The notes: generated by a model from the sequence alone, not told the origin. A stretch of 64,000 nucleotides of DNA from Hofstenia miamia (GCA_004352715.1 SCFE01000015.1:274511-338510); one strand, 5' to 3'; numbered from the stretch's first letter, positions 24,740 to 37,230 are shown. Numbers and translations are program-made.

Positions 24740-25165
24740 TTGATGAGGCACTTTCATTTTCTCATGACATATCATATCAAGAGCATAATTAAAAAAAGCT
24801 TCTAGTAAGTTATATTTATTGCTAAAATTGAGACATCTTATATTTAACTAATATGAGTACAGATACTATACTATGAATTAGTTATGCATTCGCTAATATA
24901 TCATTGGTTGGTTTGGGGAGAAAATCATCACCAAAGTTGATAATCAGCTTCTTCAGCTGATACTGATGTCTTAGAACCCTGTAATGCAAAATATTCTGCT
25001 TCAACACTTACTTTACAAAGAGAGTTGACTGTGTGGGATGCTCCCTAGTGTAATCAAAACCTACTCTGAATGAGAGCATTCTCTATTTCCACATCAGCTA
25101 TTTGTGGAATGAAAATCTAGTATTTTTAAGCATCAATGGAAGTTTTTAGCTGTTTTAAAATATAA
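24740..25165. other. No recognised feature
   Basis: AT-rich sequence with no readable coding motif on either strand. Confidence 0.5.
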
Positions 25166-25168
25166 CTC

Positions 25169-25202
25169 TATTATTATTATTACAATTATTATTATTATTA
25201 TT
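25169..25202. repeat. (ATT)n microsatellite at the 3' edge of the RLE LINE
   Basis: TATTATTATTATTACAATTATTATT-type tract; a second ATT-rich tract at about 26346-26370 sits at the other edge of the LINE fragment. Confidence 0.9.
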
Positions 25203-25209
25203 CTTGCAT

Positions 25210-26345
25210 CTCACAGCTTCATGCTGGTATCCCTCTCAGCTGGGGGAACTCACCATTTTTCAGGGAGTCTTAGAGCTTTCTTTAGGACTCTAGCTGTTCC
25301 TAACAATGCTGCCTTCTGTGCTACTGCTCCTCCCCACTTTGGTACTCCCAACTCCTCCAAGTATCTCTTATGCTTCTTACTCACTGCGCCTAGTGCTCCT
25401 ACAAATACCAGGACTACTTCAACTTTCTTTAACTTCTACAGCCTTTCTATTTCCTCTGCTAACTCTCTGTACTTGTCTATCTTCTCTTTCTCCTTGCTTT
25501 CTACATTCCTGTCCTTTGGTACTGCTATGTCTATCACTGTTCCTAATCTTTTCTCTTTGTCTACTACTACTATGCCTGGCCTACTTGCTTCTATTACTTT
25601 GTTCATCTGTATGTTGAAGTCCCACAGTATCTTAACCTTCTCATTTTCTTTGATGCCCTGTGGCTTGTGCTCATAACACTTGTCTTCTGCTTCTAACCCA
25701 TGCTGCCTGCTCAAACTTCAGTGTACCATTCTTCCCACCTTGTCATCCCTGAACTTATACCCATTCTGTGCCAACTTCTCACACCCTGCTATCAGATGAT
25801 CTACTGTCTCAGCCTCTTTCTTACATAGCCTACACTTATCACTTACTTCTACTCTTCTGTCTATATGCTTCTTCACCCAGTTTGTTCTTATTGCTTGCTC
25901 CTGTGCTGCCATTATTAGTGCTTCTGTTTCTCTCTTCAGTCCTGCCTTCTTTAACCACTTGTTGCTCTCTTCTCTGTCACACTTTTCTGTGTTCCTCCAG
26001 TATTCTCCATGCATTGCCTTCTGCCTATACCTTGTTTGTCTCTCTGATTCCATCCTACTCTAGTATATTTTCTTTCCTTCACTCTCAGTTCTTATCTTCT
26101 TTAACTCCTTAATGACCTCTAGTAGGGTTCCTCTAGGTTGCTCTTCTACATATTCCTTTAGCCCTAGTGTTTCTGTTTCTACAGTTTCCTCCACACTTGG
26201 CAGCCCTTTCCCTCCCTTATGCCTTGCCATGTAAGTCCTATCTACATCTCCATTGAGGTTGAATGCTCTCTCTGCTGCTAGTATCTTCCTTGTCTCCCTG
26301 TCTAATTCCCTCAGTTCATTCTTATTCCACCTAACTATTCCTGCT
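25210..26345 (-). pseudogene. RLE-type LINE, C-terminal part (zinc knuckle plus restriction-like endonuclease)
   Basis: Read on the minus strand, the frame starts RYSAGIVRWNKNELRELD (26345), then VDRTYMARHKGGKGLPSVEE, QAIRTNWVKKHID, the zinc knuckle CRLCKKEAETVDHLIAGC (25850-25800), HKPQGIKENEKVKILWDF, the nuclease-like core SRPGIVVVDKEKR...VIDIAVPKDRNV, and VEVVLVFVGALG. This is the C-terminal layout of R2/NeSL-like LINEs with a PD-(D/E)xK endonuclease. The Asp of the PD motif is Gly here. Three in-frame stops occur, at about 26059, 25716 and 25436; at least the latter two stand where relatives have Trp. The segment is nearly CpG-free. The RT domain is absent (5' truncation). The C-rich open frames on the plus strand here are shadows. 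Confidence 0.8.
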
Positions 26346-26779
26346 GAATATCTATTATTATTGTTATTATTTAAATATCTATATTATAAAGTAAATGAAA
26401 TAACTGAAATATGTAATGATTATAATATTAATTAATTTAACTCTTATTAACAAAATTCTATAAATGAAATTTCTGCTATTTGTAATCTGTTGTGTAAATA
26501 CAGCTTGTCCAACTTGCATGAAAAATTTAATTGATTGTTTTCTTTAATGATTCTGAAGTTTTTTTCAAATCTCTAATAAATAATTTAGTGATCATGCACT
26601 GTGTACATATATTACTAACAAAACTACTAAAAGCAAACAATGAAAAAAATGGAAAAGGCCCTAAAAACATCCCATTGAACTGTATTTAACCATTAAATTC
26701 TGGACCTCAAATGATTAATTACATTGCAAAAGGAATCTACAAAGGATTAAACAATGTTACAGCAATTAAGAAGTGAATG

Positions 26780-27350
26780 GTTAAAGCAATTAAATTTCTT
26801 TTTTTTTAAACACTAATGATAATCAAGTCTGTGAACTAGAATCAATTAAACAAGAAGTATTTGATCTTGCAAAATCTGGGCCAACAAAGACTAATTAGAC
26901 CAATTACAAAAGATTAGAGAAAGTAATTAAGCAATTAAGAACAAAAAATTAAACTAGGGATCAACTAAAATTCTTTAATCAATTAAATTCTACTCATGAA
27001 AAATGGCAATACATCCATAAATCTATTGGAAAATCTAAAGGTGTTTTATCTCAAATAAATGAATTAAACAACAATAATATCAGTGTAGCCAAAAAAACTC
27101 AAATACTAAATCATTTAAATCCAACATTCAAAAAGCCTTTTAAGAAAAAACAAAATTCTGATAATCTCAAACAATCATAACAATTTTATTTTAGACATTT
27201 TACAATTAATGAATTGTAATCATTGTTAAAAACTTGATACCAACAAATCAGCTGTTTATTATATTCTCCCATTTTTATTATTAAACATTTCTTTCATATT
27301 TTTGGAGAATGTTTACTAATAGCATTTAATCAATTCTAAAAAAATCAGAC
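26780..27350 (+). pseudogene. LINE fragment related to the 17.8-21.3 kb element
   Basis: NYKRLEKVIKQLRTKN, FNQLNSTHEKWQYIHKSIGK and SKGVLSQINELNNNN follow the same order as the pre-RT linker of the LINE at 20.0-20.2 kb (NYERAKQLIKRNHK, KWNFANQMIGK, KSSLTNINEI). Sequence then breaks up with stops and ends at the R1 copy beginning near 27363. Confidence 0.65.
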
Positions 27351-27362
27351 ATAACTCATATA

Positions 27363-27960
27363 TTGTGGCATTAGTATGAAATCTGTGAGCAATCCTACTA
27401 ATCTATCTATTGAGGGTTTTGATTTGAAGCATGGATTTACTGGTACTACAAATTAATAGCTAATTCCCCTGCTATAATACCCTATCCTAATAAAAGTTTA
27501 AAGTAAACAGGAGATCATGTTAGGGAAGAGTAGCCACACTCAGCTGACCTCATACAGATAACCTTTAATAAAGAGTCATGTAAGACTAGAGCCCTAATTA
27601 TAATAAAGAATAACAAAGCATTAACTCTTGAATGAAGTTAGTGAAGACTACATGCTAAGTTAAAAACCTAAACTCAGAGCAAATCTCATCTCATGCAATT
27701 CTGGTGATAGCAATAAAGCTTAATATTATTTACAAAAAGCAGTACAATGAAAACACTAACCATATACCTAACCTAAGTTGAAGGGAGCATGCCAGAAAAG
27801 CTGTACTTCATATAAACTACAAAGTCAAGATAAAAAGTAAGAAACCATATTTACTGAGAATAAATTGAAAAGAAACAAAATGAACAAATTGCTCATATTT
27901 ATTGAAAATAAAACTAGTAATCATTAAACAAAATCATACTGTAGAAAAATATAGGCAAAT
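27363..27960 (+). repeat. Dispersed repeat R1, copy C
   Basis: GTGGCATTAGTATGAAAT, AGCATGGATTTACTGG, AGTAGCCACACTCAG, GACTAGAGCCCTAATTA, AACCTAAACTCAG and ACTAGTAATCATTAAAC follow the order of copy A. Similarity is patchier than between A and B. Confidence 0.75.
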
Positions 27961-29082
27961 ATCTCAAATGTACAAATTCAGTCTTCTGCTACTCTATTTT
28001 TGCTTTGATATTTAACAGAAATTTAAATCAGAAAATTGTTTCTGTCTAACTTCCCCCAAACTCATTTCCCTCAAGTCTTATGTCACAAAATACTAAATAC
28101 TGTTATAGACACAATTTCAATGAAATAGCAATTATGTATTTAAATAAATATATATTTCTATAAACTTTATTTTGATTAGTTTTTTATGTAGTTAAGATTG
28201 TTGAAATACAGAATTACAAGTAAATATATGTAATTATGTTCTATAATTATAAATTTTGAGGTTTGCTGTTTGCATTTAGTAAACATTTAGCAGACCTTTG
28301 ACAATCTGTTTAGATTTAAATTACAAATTTAATTATGATCATTATTTTTGTAGTTTGTACTTTATTGTGATAGGTGATAATTTTTTTTGCATTCATTTGT
28401 TATTTGTTTGATAATTTTTTATTATATATCTGATGGATTTCCTGATCAGATAGTATTCATTGTTTGTGCTGGCAGACTATGCTATTCCTTTTAGCAGTTT
28501 AGAGTTGTTTATAACTTTAAAATGGTTTAATGTAATTTTTATATGTATTTTAATAGAATGTAAAATTAGCCTGGGAACAATGAGTGGGAGTCAGCTGTAT
28601 TAAAAGCTGTTAATACTTGAGTATATTACTTGAGGGGATCAGGAATCTGGAAAAATCATAATAATGCATCACATTGGTTTACCATTTACAAATACAATAC
28701 AGATATTTATATCATCCAGGTGCTAAGCAAATAGCTAATGTTTCTGATATTTTTTGATACTGGTATGCCTGAGGTGTATTATTTCAAAATTTTTGTTTAC
28801 AAAAATATAGGAGCATTTCAAAAACAAGATCTGACAGGATTTAAGCCTGTAATTTCTGTATTAGAAACAGCTGTGTTATCTAACACTGCAAATCTGTAAA
28901 ATACTTTATAGAAATAGATAAGCTACAAGGAATTAGTCCCAAGTAAATATGACTGAAAACAAATTAGTGTTTACATATTAGTTATGAATTATGAAAGTAA
29001 GTAGTGTAACAAAGGCTGGCCCTGTTCCATTGGGACACCTTGAAGTTCTCGTAACACTTAGCTGTTTCACCAATATACAGGG
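27961..29082. other. No gene; contains a paralogous empty site
   Basis: AT-rich. At 29028-29058 the minus strand carries GTGTTACGAGAAC followed by GGTGTCCCAATG, which corresponds to the sequence flanking the Polinton at 61634-63650 with the element removed (about two differences in 30 bp). Confidence 0.55.
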
Positions 29083-30110
29083 AGTGTTTGCAAATGGTTA
29101 TTAGTGAGTCACCTCCTTGAAAGTACAGGTAATGGTTTTTTGACCTCACTGATAATGGATTTTTATTAGTGATTCACCTACCTGTCTGCACCAGTAATGG
29201 GTTTTCTAAGATTATTGCTAATTAATTTTTAATTAGCGATTTGTATACATGTTAGGACCAATTTACAATGATTTCATATAGATGTTGGGGCCAATTTAGT
29301 TTACATTCACAACATGTTTTGATATAGTGAGTAATTACAATGTATGTTTTTTGTTAATATACCTGACTATATCATGTTATACATGCTTACACACATTTGC
29401 ATACATTACATCACATTTTGTGATTATGCATTGCCAGTTGAATTATCCATAAAAATTCCTGACAACTTGATTGTTTACAGTGTACAGTGTTTAACTCATT
29501 TTTTGTATACTTCAAAAAGCTACATTTTCATTTTTGTTAATATACATCATTAACACATTTATCATATTGTGTTTTTTTCCAACCAATGAATATTTTTTTC
29601 CTTAATTTCAATAGCTTACAAGTACAGTGTTTAACTTGTTTTTTGGGAATTTTTTTCAAAAAGTGTACATATTGTTTTCAAAACACACTAGCTCATTTAC
29701 AAAAAACAACATTTTCATTTCTAAAGAAGCAAACTATTTTAACCCATTTTGATAATACATGTGGAAAATATTAAATATAGAAATTAAACAAAAAGAGATT
29801 TGATAATAATATAATGTTAAGAATTTTTATATGTGTTGTCTAGTATATGTGTTAAAAAACAAAACTAATATTAAACTATTTTGCTAATACATCTGGAAAA
29901 ATTTTTAAACATAAAGTTAAACAAAAAGAGATTTGATAATAATAATAAAATGCTTAGAATTTTATAGACAATAGTAAAGAATGCATTGCCTAGTGTATGC
30001 ATTAAAAACAAATTTCATCATTTTCTGAAATAAAAAACCAGATATTTAAGTGAGCATGGTAAAGCCCACATTTTAAAAACAAGACAAAATACCTGTATAT
30101 TATACATATT
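29083..30110 (+). repeat. Left TIR arm of Polinton-like element 2
   Basis: It contains two diverged copies of an internal unit (AATACATNTGGAAAA, then AAACAAAAAGAGATTTGATAATA, then TAGACAATAG). The same units occur inverted at 45.1-45.6 kb and, more diverged, at 1.4-1.7 kb. The outer 250 bp match 1022-1265 in layout (GTGTTTGCAAATG, TTAGTGAGTCA, AATGGATTT). Confidence 0.75.
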
Positions 30111-30411
30111 CCACTTAAAATGATGGTAAATTACACTAGTAAATGTGTCTATCTTTTAGTTTATCTGGTCTCCAACTGTTTTCAACATCTGCTAGACATG
30201 TATTTGTCTTCATTCACCATGTATCTTCCATTCCATCATGCATGTGCAAATAATAATCTAAGTCAAGATATTTTTAGACACTCTGTTTTAACACATTAAA
30301 TATTGATTTAATACAGATTTATGTAATATTGTAAGCCAGAGAAATTGATATTAATGAATAAAAGTGTAATATGTCTCATGCATGTTTTTTAATGGGCTTC
30401 CATGATTAACA

Positions 30412-30699
30412 TCAGTTTAGATTGTAATTTGATATCTGTTTTTTCAATGATGCATAATACATCACATGTATGTTCTTAATTGCCTTCCATGATAAAATTT
30501 GGTGTAATTCAATGCCTGTTTTCCCATCATGCATAATACATTGAGATCTGATAATTGGGTTTACATTGTAGAATTGAGAGGGACAGTGCACACACTGGTT
30601 ATCTGCTAGCACCTCACTTTTATTTCCTTGTGAATACATTGACTGTGCATTGAGACTAAATATCATTTTTAAATCAAATATCACAATAAATTGTATCAC
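30412..30699 (-). CDS. Unrecognised ORF inside the Polinton-like element
   Basis: A 95-codon frame with a Cys pattern (QCVHCPSQF) and SQCIMHDGKTGIELHQIL. No family recognised. It lies between the left TIR and the polymerase gene on the polymerase strand, so it may be a decayed element gene. Confidence 0.25.
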   Translation of the reverse strand: MIQFIVIFDLKMIFSLNAQSMYSQGNKSEVLADNQCVHCPSQFYNVNPIIRSQCIMHDGKTGIELHQILSWKAIKNIHVMYYASLKKQISNYNLN

Positions 30700-31145
30700 C
30701 TAATATTGAGTGAGTAATGAAAGGAAATTGTTTTATATAACAGAAACAGTACTTCGTCTTCTGGTAGAACAACAGCTGACTAAATATTTTAGACCAAATC
30801 AGCAGCAATGGTGAATTTTGTATAGTTGGTGAAACTAAATAATCCATAGCAATATATATAAATAATTTCTTTTACCATATTTGTTGTACATGTTTTGTCA
30901 GTAGCAAAAAGGCATTCTTTTATCAGTTGATGATGGAAAACTTTTTTCTATTGAACATGCAGGGATTTAAATAAACCATAAACAAAATATAATTATTTTC
31001 CATTATACCATTTTATTGTATGAGATTCATCAGCAGTGAGGATACATTTTTATAGAGAATATATTATTTTGCATTATTGCAGAAGCTAAGCATACATGTA
31101 AATGATAATCAATTAAATTGATTATACTATTTGTGAGATTAAAAA

Positions 31146-31415
31146 ATGCAAATACAAGAGGCATTGTGTGGGAGGAATTTTAATCAAAGAATATTGAGCA
31201 TTGAGAGACAGGCTTTTTTCAGTGCAGAATATTTACATTGTCTTGCTTGTATTTTAAAGCTAAATCATAAACAAATAAACAATATATCAATTAAATTATA
31301 CCATCTTTTGCAAAATAAATCAGATGTAGGGGGAGCACTGGAGACAATGGATTTTTTTCATTTGTTGAGAAAACATTCATCAGAGGGTAATTACACTGCC
31401 TTACATGGAAATTAA
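31146..31415 (+). CDS. Unrecognised ORF overlapping a degenerate tandem repeat
   Basis: An 89-codon frame. Its 3' half is part of a degenerate tandem repeat (31270-31620), so chance openness is likely. Confidence 0.15.
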   Translation: MQIQEALCGRNFNQRILSIERQAFFSAEYLHCLACILKLNHKQINNISIKLYHLLQNKSDVGGALETMDFFHLLRKHSSEGNYTALHGN

Positions 31416-32050
31416 ACTTACATAAATACGCAGTAAATTAATTAGATTATGCCATTTTTTTAAAAATAAATTTGATGTGGGGAGCAATGAAGAGAATGGA
31501 TTTTCAGTGCAGGATAATTACATTGTATTGTGTGGAAACGTAATTTACATAAATAATCAATGTATTAATTAGATTATACCATCTTTACAAAGTAAAATAT
31601 GTACACAAGGAGCATTGAGATGGAGCCAGTTTTCTTCTTCAGTTGACAAGCATCAGCAAATTAATCAAATGGGGGATTTTTCTAAACAAAACATTAATTT
31701 GTAACATTGTTGATGAGAAATGTATGTGGAGAGATATAATTAAAATATGCAAACATGGAGAATAGAGCAAACTTTGTATGTCAGGAAATCAATTAAGTGG
31801 AGAATTGTCTAAATAAAAAATTATTTTGTAACATTGTTGACAAAAACAGATGTAGAAAAATATAACAAAATACACAGACATGAAGAATGGAGCAAACTTT
31901 GTATGTCAGGCAATCAATTAAGTGGAGAATTGTCTAAATAAAAAATTATTTTGTAATAATACCAATAAAAACATACAACATAGAGAAATATAACAAATTT
32001 GTGTGGACACAGAGAATGGAGCAAGCTAGCTATACATAAAAACAGGGAAT
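31270..32050. repeat. Two tandem-repeat blocks in the Polinton-like element
   Basis: Block 1 (31270-31620) has about three degenerate units of 120-150 bp with ATTAGATTATACCATC and GGAGCA-type landmarks. Block 2 (31640-32050) has units of 125-129 bp: GAGCAAACTTTGTATGTCAGG starts at 31765 and 31890, and GAGCAAGC at 32019. Units one and two of block 2 are nearly identical. Confidence 0.8.
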
Positions 32051-32180
32051 TATATCTAAACACAAAATGTTAATAAACTATACAAAAATTTCACAATTAC
32101 CATATAAAAGGACTTGGAGCAAGTACAGGAGGCAGTTGGAGAATGAAATGGGAATTATTATACATCAGAATCTAAAAACA

Positions 32181-35100
32181 TTAATTAATAACACATACAA
32201 TATAAAATTTCCTTATACCTAGGCAGAGGCACTTTACTCCATCATCAATTAGTGTGGAAATGCTAGATGGTGAATTATTATTAATCTTTTTGATATCTAA
32301 ACAAACATTTTTAACATTAAAAACACACACATGTATAAAATTACATTTATGACCATATAGCAGTGTTTCTATGCTATTAACAAGATAGCACTTGTTATCA
32401 TAGCATGACAGGGCAATATGGTTTGAAGTCTCCCCACTAATTGAATGCATATGTGATCTTATCCTGGTCATCAGTCTTTGGATGATACCCTCTTCCAGCA
32501 GAATCAATTTGAAAAGGTTAAAGTTCATCATCTGCTTCACAGAAGGGGTTGCACCTTTTGCACTAGCCTTCTCCAACACCTTGTGAAAATCATCTGTGTA
32601 TTGAACAGCATAGAGCTTTGGTTTGAGTGCCACTATTTGTGCTAACACCCCCACCACCAAGCTCATTTTAACTTTCAAGTACACCTTTTTATTTTCATTG
32701 CTATACAATGGGGAACTCTCAGGATAATTTGAGAAATCAAAATGGTGTGAGATTGGGCCTAGTTCTGTATACAAAATTTCTGAATTGATTTTATACACTA
32801 AAGAATCTGTGTTGGAATACAATAGTGTTATTCTATTCTTAAATGCTGGCTTTATTATTTCATAGTGGAACTTGAACCTAATAAAATTTCAATAAATCAA
32901 GAATAGCTGTCCCAAGATAATTGGGCCAGTTCCAACCAATATCTTTTTGTCTCAACATGACCTGAACCAAATCTTCACTGATGATGTTGAAAGATTTATG
33001 TTCAGGTTTCTTTATTAATTTTATACAGATTCCAGATCATGTGCAAACTTTATATTTACTTGTTTCCTCAAATTCTCCATACACTTTCCAAACAAAGTAT
33101 TCAACATTAACTTATAGCATGCCTTCTTGAAATTTTTGTGTGCAGCCTTGCATTTGCTAGAGTTTAAATCAATATATGACTTTAAAAATTGTGCCTGCTT
33201 AAATTCAAGGGCTTTATGGAATTTTGTGATTTTAAGTTTGCATTTGATATAAAACTTTAACACCTCATAGTGTACAATGTAATTTTCTTTCTTATAAAAT
33301 GTTTGTACAAGTTTGGGTATGAGTGCTAGAGTTATTTTAAATTTATTTTTTATTTCCATCTGGTATGGCAATAGATGTCTATCTTCTATTATCATCTTGT
33401 GTTGTGCTAAAAGGAAATCAAAATGATCATTGTGTAAATATTCCAGATATTCAAGGTCCACTTCTAGCACATAACCAGTTTGTGATTCTTGACTGGTAGA
33501 CAATATTTCCTCCAGACTTGCTGAAGACCATGACAGTCCACCCACAGGCAAGCTCAATGACAATCCATTCAAATCTGTAAAGAAAGTAAACCTTGACTCT
33601 TTTTTACTATCATATCCCTCCACTAATGGGTTATTTGTCTTGAAATATTGGCTTGAAAATATTAAGCACATGCCTCCACAAATACTGTTTTGTATAAAAT
33701 TCAACTCTGACTCATCATGTATTGGATCAAGTGAAACTCCTGTATGTTTTAGCATTGCATGCTAGCTAAAATTGGACAATTTAAAAAAGTGGGTGGGGTC
33801 TAGATTATATGTCTCCATGCTTTCCAAACAAAATTCTCTTATCATGTCCAATAGTGTGTATGAAAGTAAATAATTATTATGAAATTGCTTAAAGGTTTCA
33901 AACCTACCCAAAACCCATATTTTTTCATGTTCAAAATCCAGCTCCTCCTGAGTTAATGAGATTTTTCCATCTCAACATGTCTTTCCAATGCTCTAAATCT
34001 GGTAGCCCAATTCATTAAACTTATCAAAGCTATCAAACCACATGTAAGGGAATGCCCCCTTGCCCCTGCTAAATACTGATGCCTTCTGCTTGCCAATTCC
34101 ATCTTTTAAAAAATGATATTTTTCTTTGCCAATATTTTTTGTGAGGTTTGATAGAGTGTTGGTTATATATCAATAGCTGTCCAATAATCATACCTCCTTG
34201 TATATAGGTTTGTAAACTCCCAGTTTATCATTACAACCATCTACAGGCACCATTAAACTGAATGATAAAAATATCTCCAATGTATGGGATGCATGACACC
34301 TTCTTCCATCATTCATATATAAACTTTTTAACAGAATATGCATATGGTATTTGCTCCCATTATGCATAAAAACTGGTGTAAATTGTGGGCTCCAATTTAA
34401 AATATTGAAATTATTATGCACAACACCTCTTATGTTTCCAGTGAAATGGCAGTGGTCAATAATTCTGACATCATCATGAGCAAATGTGTTTTTACAAAAT
34501 ATGCACCTCACTGCCATCACCTACATTATTTTCTGCTGCTCTTCTGAAATAATTAATCACAGTGTTTTTGTTTCATCTCATACAAGTGTTTTGCCAATTC
34601 ACATAAATGATTCCACCCTTGTTCCATACATTGTTTGCCAGTATATATTTCACATGTTAATAATTTGTCCATGCTAATTTTTGCCACACAAACACCAGAT
34701 GGAATTTGCTCAAATTTGCAGATTGTATAACTAGAAGATGGGTTAGGCTGCACACTGTGGACTTTTCTTGAAATTGCCTTGATATCCAAACTAGCAATGA
34801 TAGGGACAAAATTGTGTGCTGCATATGCTTTAAATTTGATTTTATCTGCAGGATCTGGAAATGTGATGTTGGACTCCATGACTCCTTTGCATTTATTCTC
34901 ATGGTTTGATAAATTCTCTTGTGTCTTGAAACCAGATAAACATTTAGGGCAGAAAAAATCATGCTCTCTATTTTTAAAAAATTGCAGGCATGTATTCAAA
35001 TTTGTGATTGCTAGATAGTGGCTCTTTTCACCTTCTTCTATTAGTAATAGATTGACAGTTGTTTGATATCAACATGGAGATATGTATGCTGGTACAAAGC

Positions 35101-35635
35101 ATTGATCATTTAGTGTGTATACATTTACATTTATAGAGTTCCATGTCTCAAAAATACACACATCATTAATTGATAATGGGAATGTAAGACTCTTGTACTT
35201 TAGTGATGTTAGAAATTTGTTCAAATGTGTTATTTCACATCTCTGTATAATTTTGGGGTGGAGCCAAGCTAATATGCTATACACAAAGCATAGGTTGGAC
35301 TGACCAGTTATCAGATTTATGAGGAAATTGTTTCTTTTAAGGTAGTCTTGAAGTGAAATATAAGACCCTCTAAATGAGGGTTTGTATTTGGACACACAAA
35401 GCCCAACATTGTTGATGCTTTTTAGAATAAATCTGCTCCTCTTCATATTGTACATACTGATATGGCTTGCAATTTTGTCAACTAATCTGTAAAAATTGTT
35501 ATTGTTTAATCCAGATCTAAACACTGATACAGGGTTAGATATTGGGTAGAGAATAGCAAACTTTTCTTCATCATTTTCCTGTGCCTTGACTATCTTGATT
35601 TCACACATTAAATAAATTTTCACAGAATAATGCAT
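32181..35635 (-). pseudogene. Protein-primed type B DNA polymerase of Polinton type, decayed
   Basis: Five minus-strand frames (35635-35069, 34999-34553, 34520-34188, 33755-33021, 32822-32181) and the stretches between them read as one gene. N-terminal region: GSYISLQDYL and FVYSILAWLHP. Then a Cys-rich finger FCPKCLSGF, an exonuclease I site IASLDIKAI, an endonuclease-VII-like HNH block (CIFCKNTF...IIDHCHFTGNIRG), exonuclease II HNGSKYHMH, FDSFDKFNELG, exonuclease III YLLSYTLLD, polymerase motif A VLEVDLEYLEYLHND, motif B KLMLNTLFGKCMENLRK and motif C YSNTDSLVY, followed by ENKKVYLKVKMS. This is the DNA_pol_B_2 type of Polintons and related adintovirus-like elements. Several catalytic acids are replaced (motif C first Asp is Asn). 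Multiple stops and frameshifts; it replicated the element DNA when intact. Old, CpG-free. Confidence 0.88.
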
Positions 35636-35652
35636 AGAAACCTAACTTGAAA

Positions 35653-35985
35653 TTACTTGACATGATGGTTAGAGAATGCCTTGTATATATCAATCAAGTT
35701 GACTTTGTGTGATAAATAACTTGCAAATGCCTCTCTACATGCATTTTCCATTCTGTGTATGGTGTAATCACTGTTGTTCAAATCTTGATGAAACAGAATC
35801 TCTTTGACATGTTTTATATCTAGATGCTTATGTAGCTTGACCTTATTTCCAAAATATGTTTTACAATAGAGGCAAACATTTACTGTTATTAGCTTATGTA
35901 TAGTCTGTAAATGCTTGCTGTGGTCTTGGGGTGTTATATTTGCGCAAACCATGGAAATAGTGAATCTTTGCTCTAAATATACCAT
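35653..35985 (-). pseudogene. C2H2 zinc-finger N-terminal part of the polymerase gene, or separate small gene
   Basis: A 110-codon frame immediately 5' of the polymerase and on the same strand, 17 bp away and in another frame. It contains a C2H2 finger, CLYCKTYF...HKHLDIKH (about 35870-35800), and a preceding His-rich half finger (HSKHLQTIH). Relatives of this polymerase type often carry such fingers at the N terminus, so a frameshifted N-terminal extension is the simplest reading. Confidence 0.55.
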
Positions 35986-36179
35986 GTATTAGTAAAGTGG
36001 GGAAAATATTGACTGAAAAAAAATTTTTTTAAAAACATGGATGGGATAATTTTGGTTTTAACATAACATGCAATTTGTTTTTCAAGGATGGAAAAATTTA
36101 TGTTTTGACATGCATTTGATTTTTTTAAATAATATAAACTGCAAAGAGACAAAATATGCATAAGCACATTATAGGAGAA

Positions 36180-37230
36180 AATACCAATGCATTGTAAAAC
36201 ATGTGGTCAGTAATAGATAGATAGATAAAAACCATAATGCATGCATTATTTTAACAAAATTAAATTAAGTTAAATAAATAAGTGGTAACAACTCACATTA
36301 TTTAAAACTCTTTTAACCAAAATTATATTTAACTAAATAAATAAGTGTTAACATCTCATAATCACTCTAAAAAAACCAGGTATGAATTAAAATTGACATT
36401 ATATTGTAAAATGAGTATTCAGTAATAAATAAAAATCAGATATGCATGCATTATTTAAAGTAAACACTCATATTAACATTCTCCAAGAGTATGGAATTAG
36501 AAATAACATCTGTTCAAAAAGTAAAAACATTTTAACAATTATCCATCAATTAGTGTAATGATTTAAAAAATTAAATGGGGAGAGAAGATAAATTCATATT
36601 TTAACTAGTGTGCACCACAATAATAATTAGATTCATTGGCAAAACCTGATTTTCATGTATATGGTTGTGAGAAAGTTTTAATTTCCTAGTTTTTTCTAAT
36701 TGCAGACATTTTGTTCTCACTTTAGTAATAACATTAATACATTTTTTGAAAAAAATGCAAACAGAGAGTAACATGTTTTAAAATTAAAAATCAGTAAACC
36801 ACTAATCAATTTCATACAAGTGAGCAACAAAACATTATTTCCACCAACATCTTGGGTTGAGAAAAACTGGAATTATATATAAATTGACATTGCAACAATT
36901 AAATATATTGGGTATTCACACAAAAACGGAAATTATTTAAATTGATAGTGTATTGTAAACATTTATAAAACATGCATTCAGTAAAAATCAGATAATACAC
37001 ATGCATGTTTAAATGAAATTACATTTTAACAAATAAACAAGTGTTAACATTCTGTAAGAGTATGAATTTAGAATGCCAAAAATAATAAAAAAAACACACC
37101 TGCATAATTTCAAATATTTGTTCTAGCATCAGTAATAATGCTAATTCACTTTTGAAAATACATCTGCAAAGTTTTAAAATGTCATTAAGTTAAAATCAGT
37201 AATTGTTTTTCACTGAAATGGAAATTGCAA
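36180..37230. repeat. Degenerate repeats upstream of the polymerase gene
   Basis: A module with CAGTAATAAATAAAAATCAG, ATGCATGCATTATTT and GTTAACATTCT recurs three to four times with 180-350 bp spacing (about 36200, 36410, 36970, and a partial copy near 36790). It contains no ORF. Confidence 0.55.

Noticed and set aside
25221-26112. Cys/Leu/Ser-rich plus-strand ORFs
   Set aside because: They are antisense shadows of the RLE LINE C-terminal region, which has clear motifs on the minus strand.
31146-32050. CRISPR-like array from the 125-bp repeats
   Set aside because: Units are long, adjacent and degenerate without unique spacers, in a eukaryotic transposon; ordinary tandem repeats.
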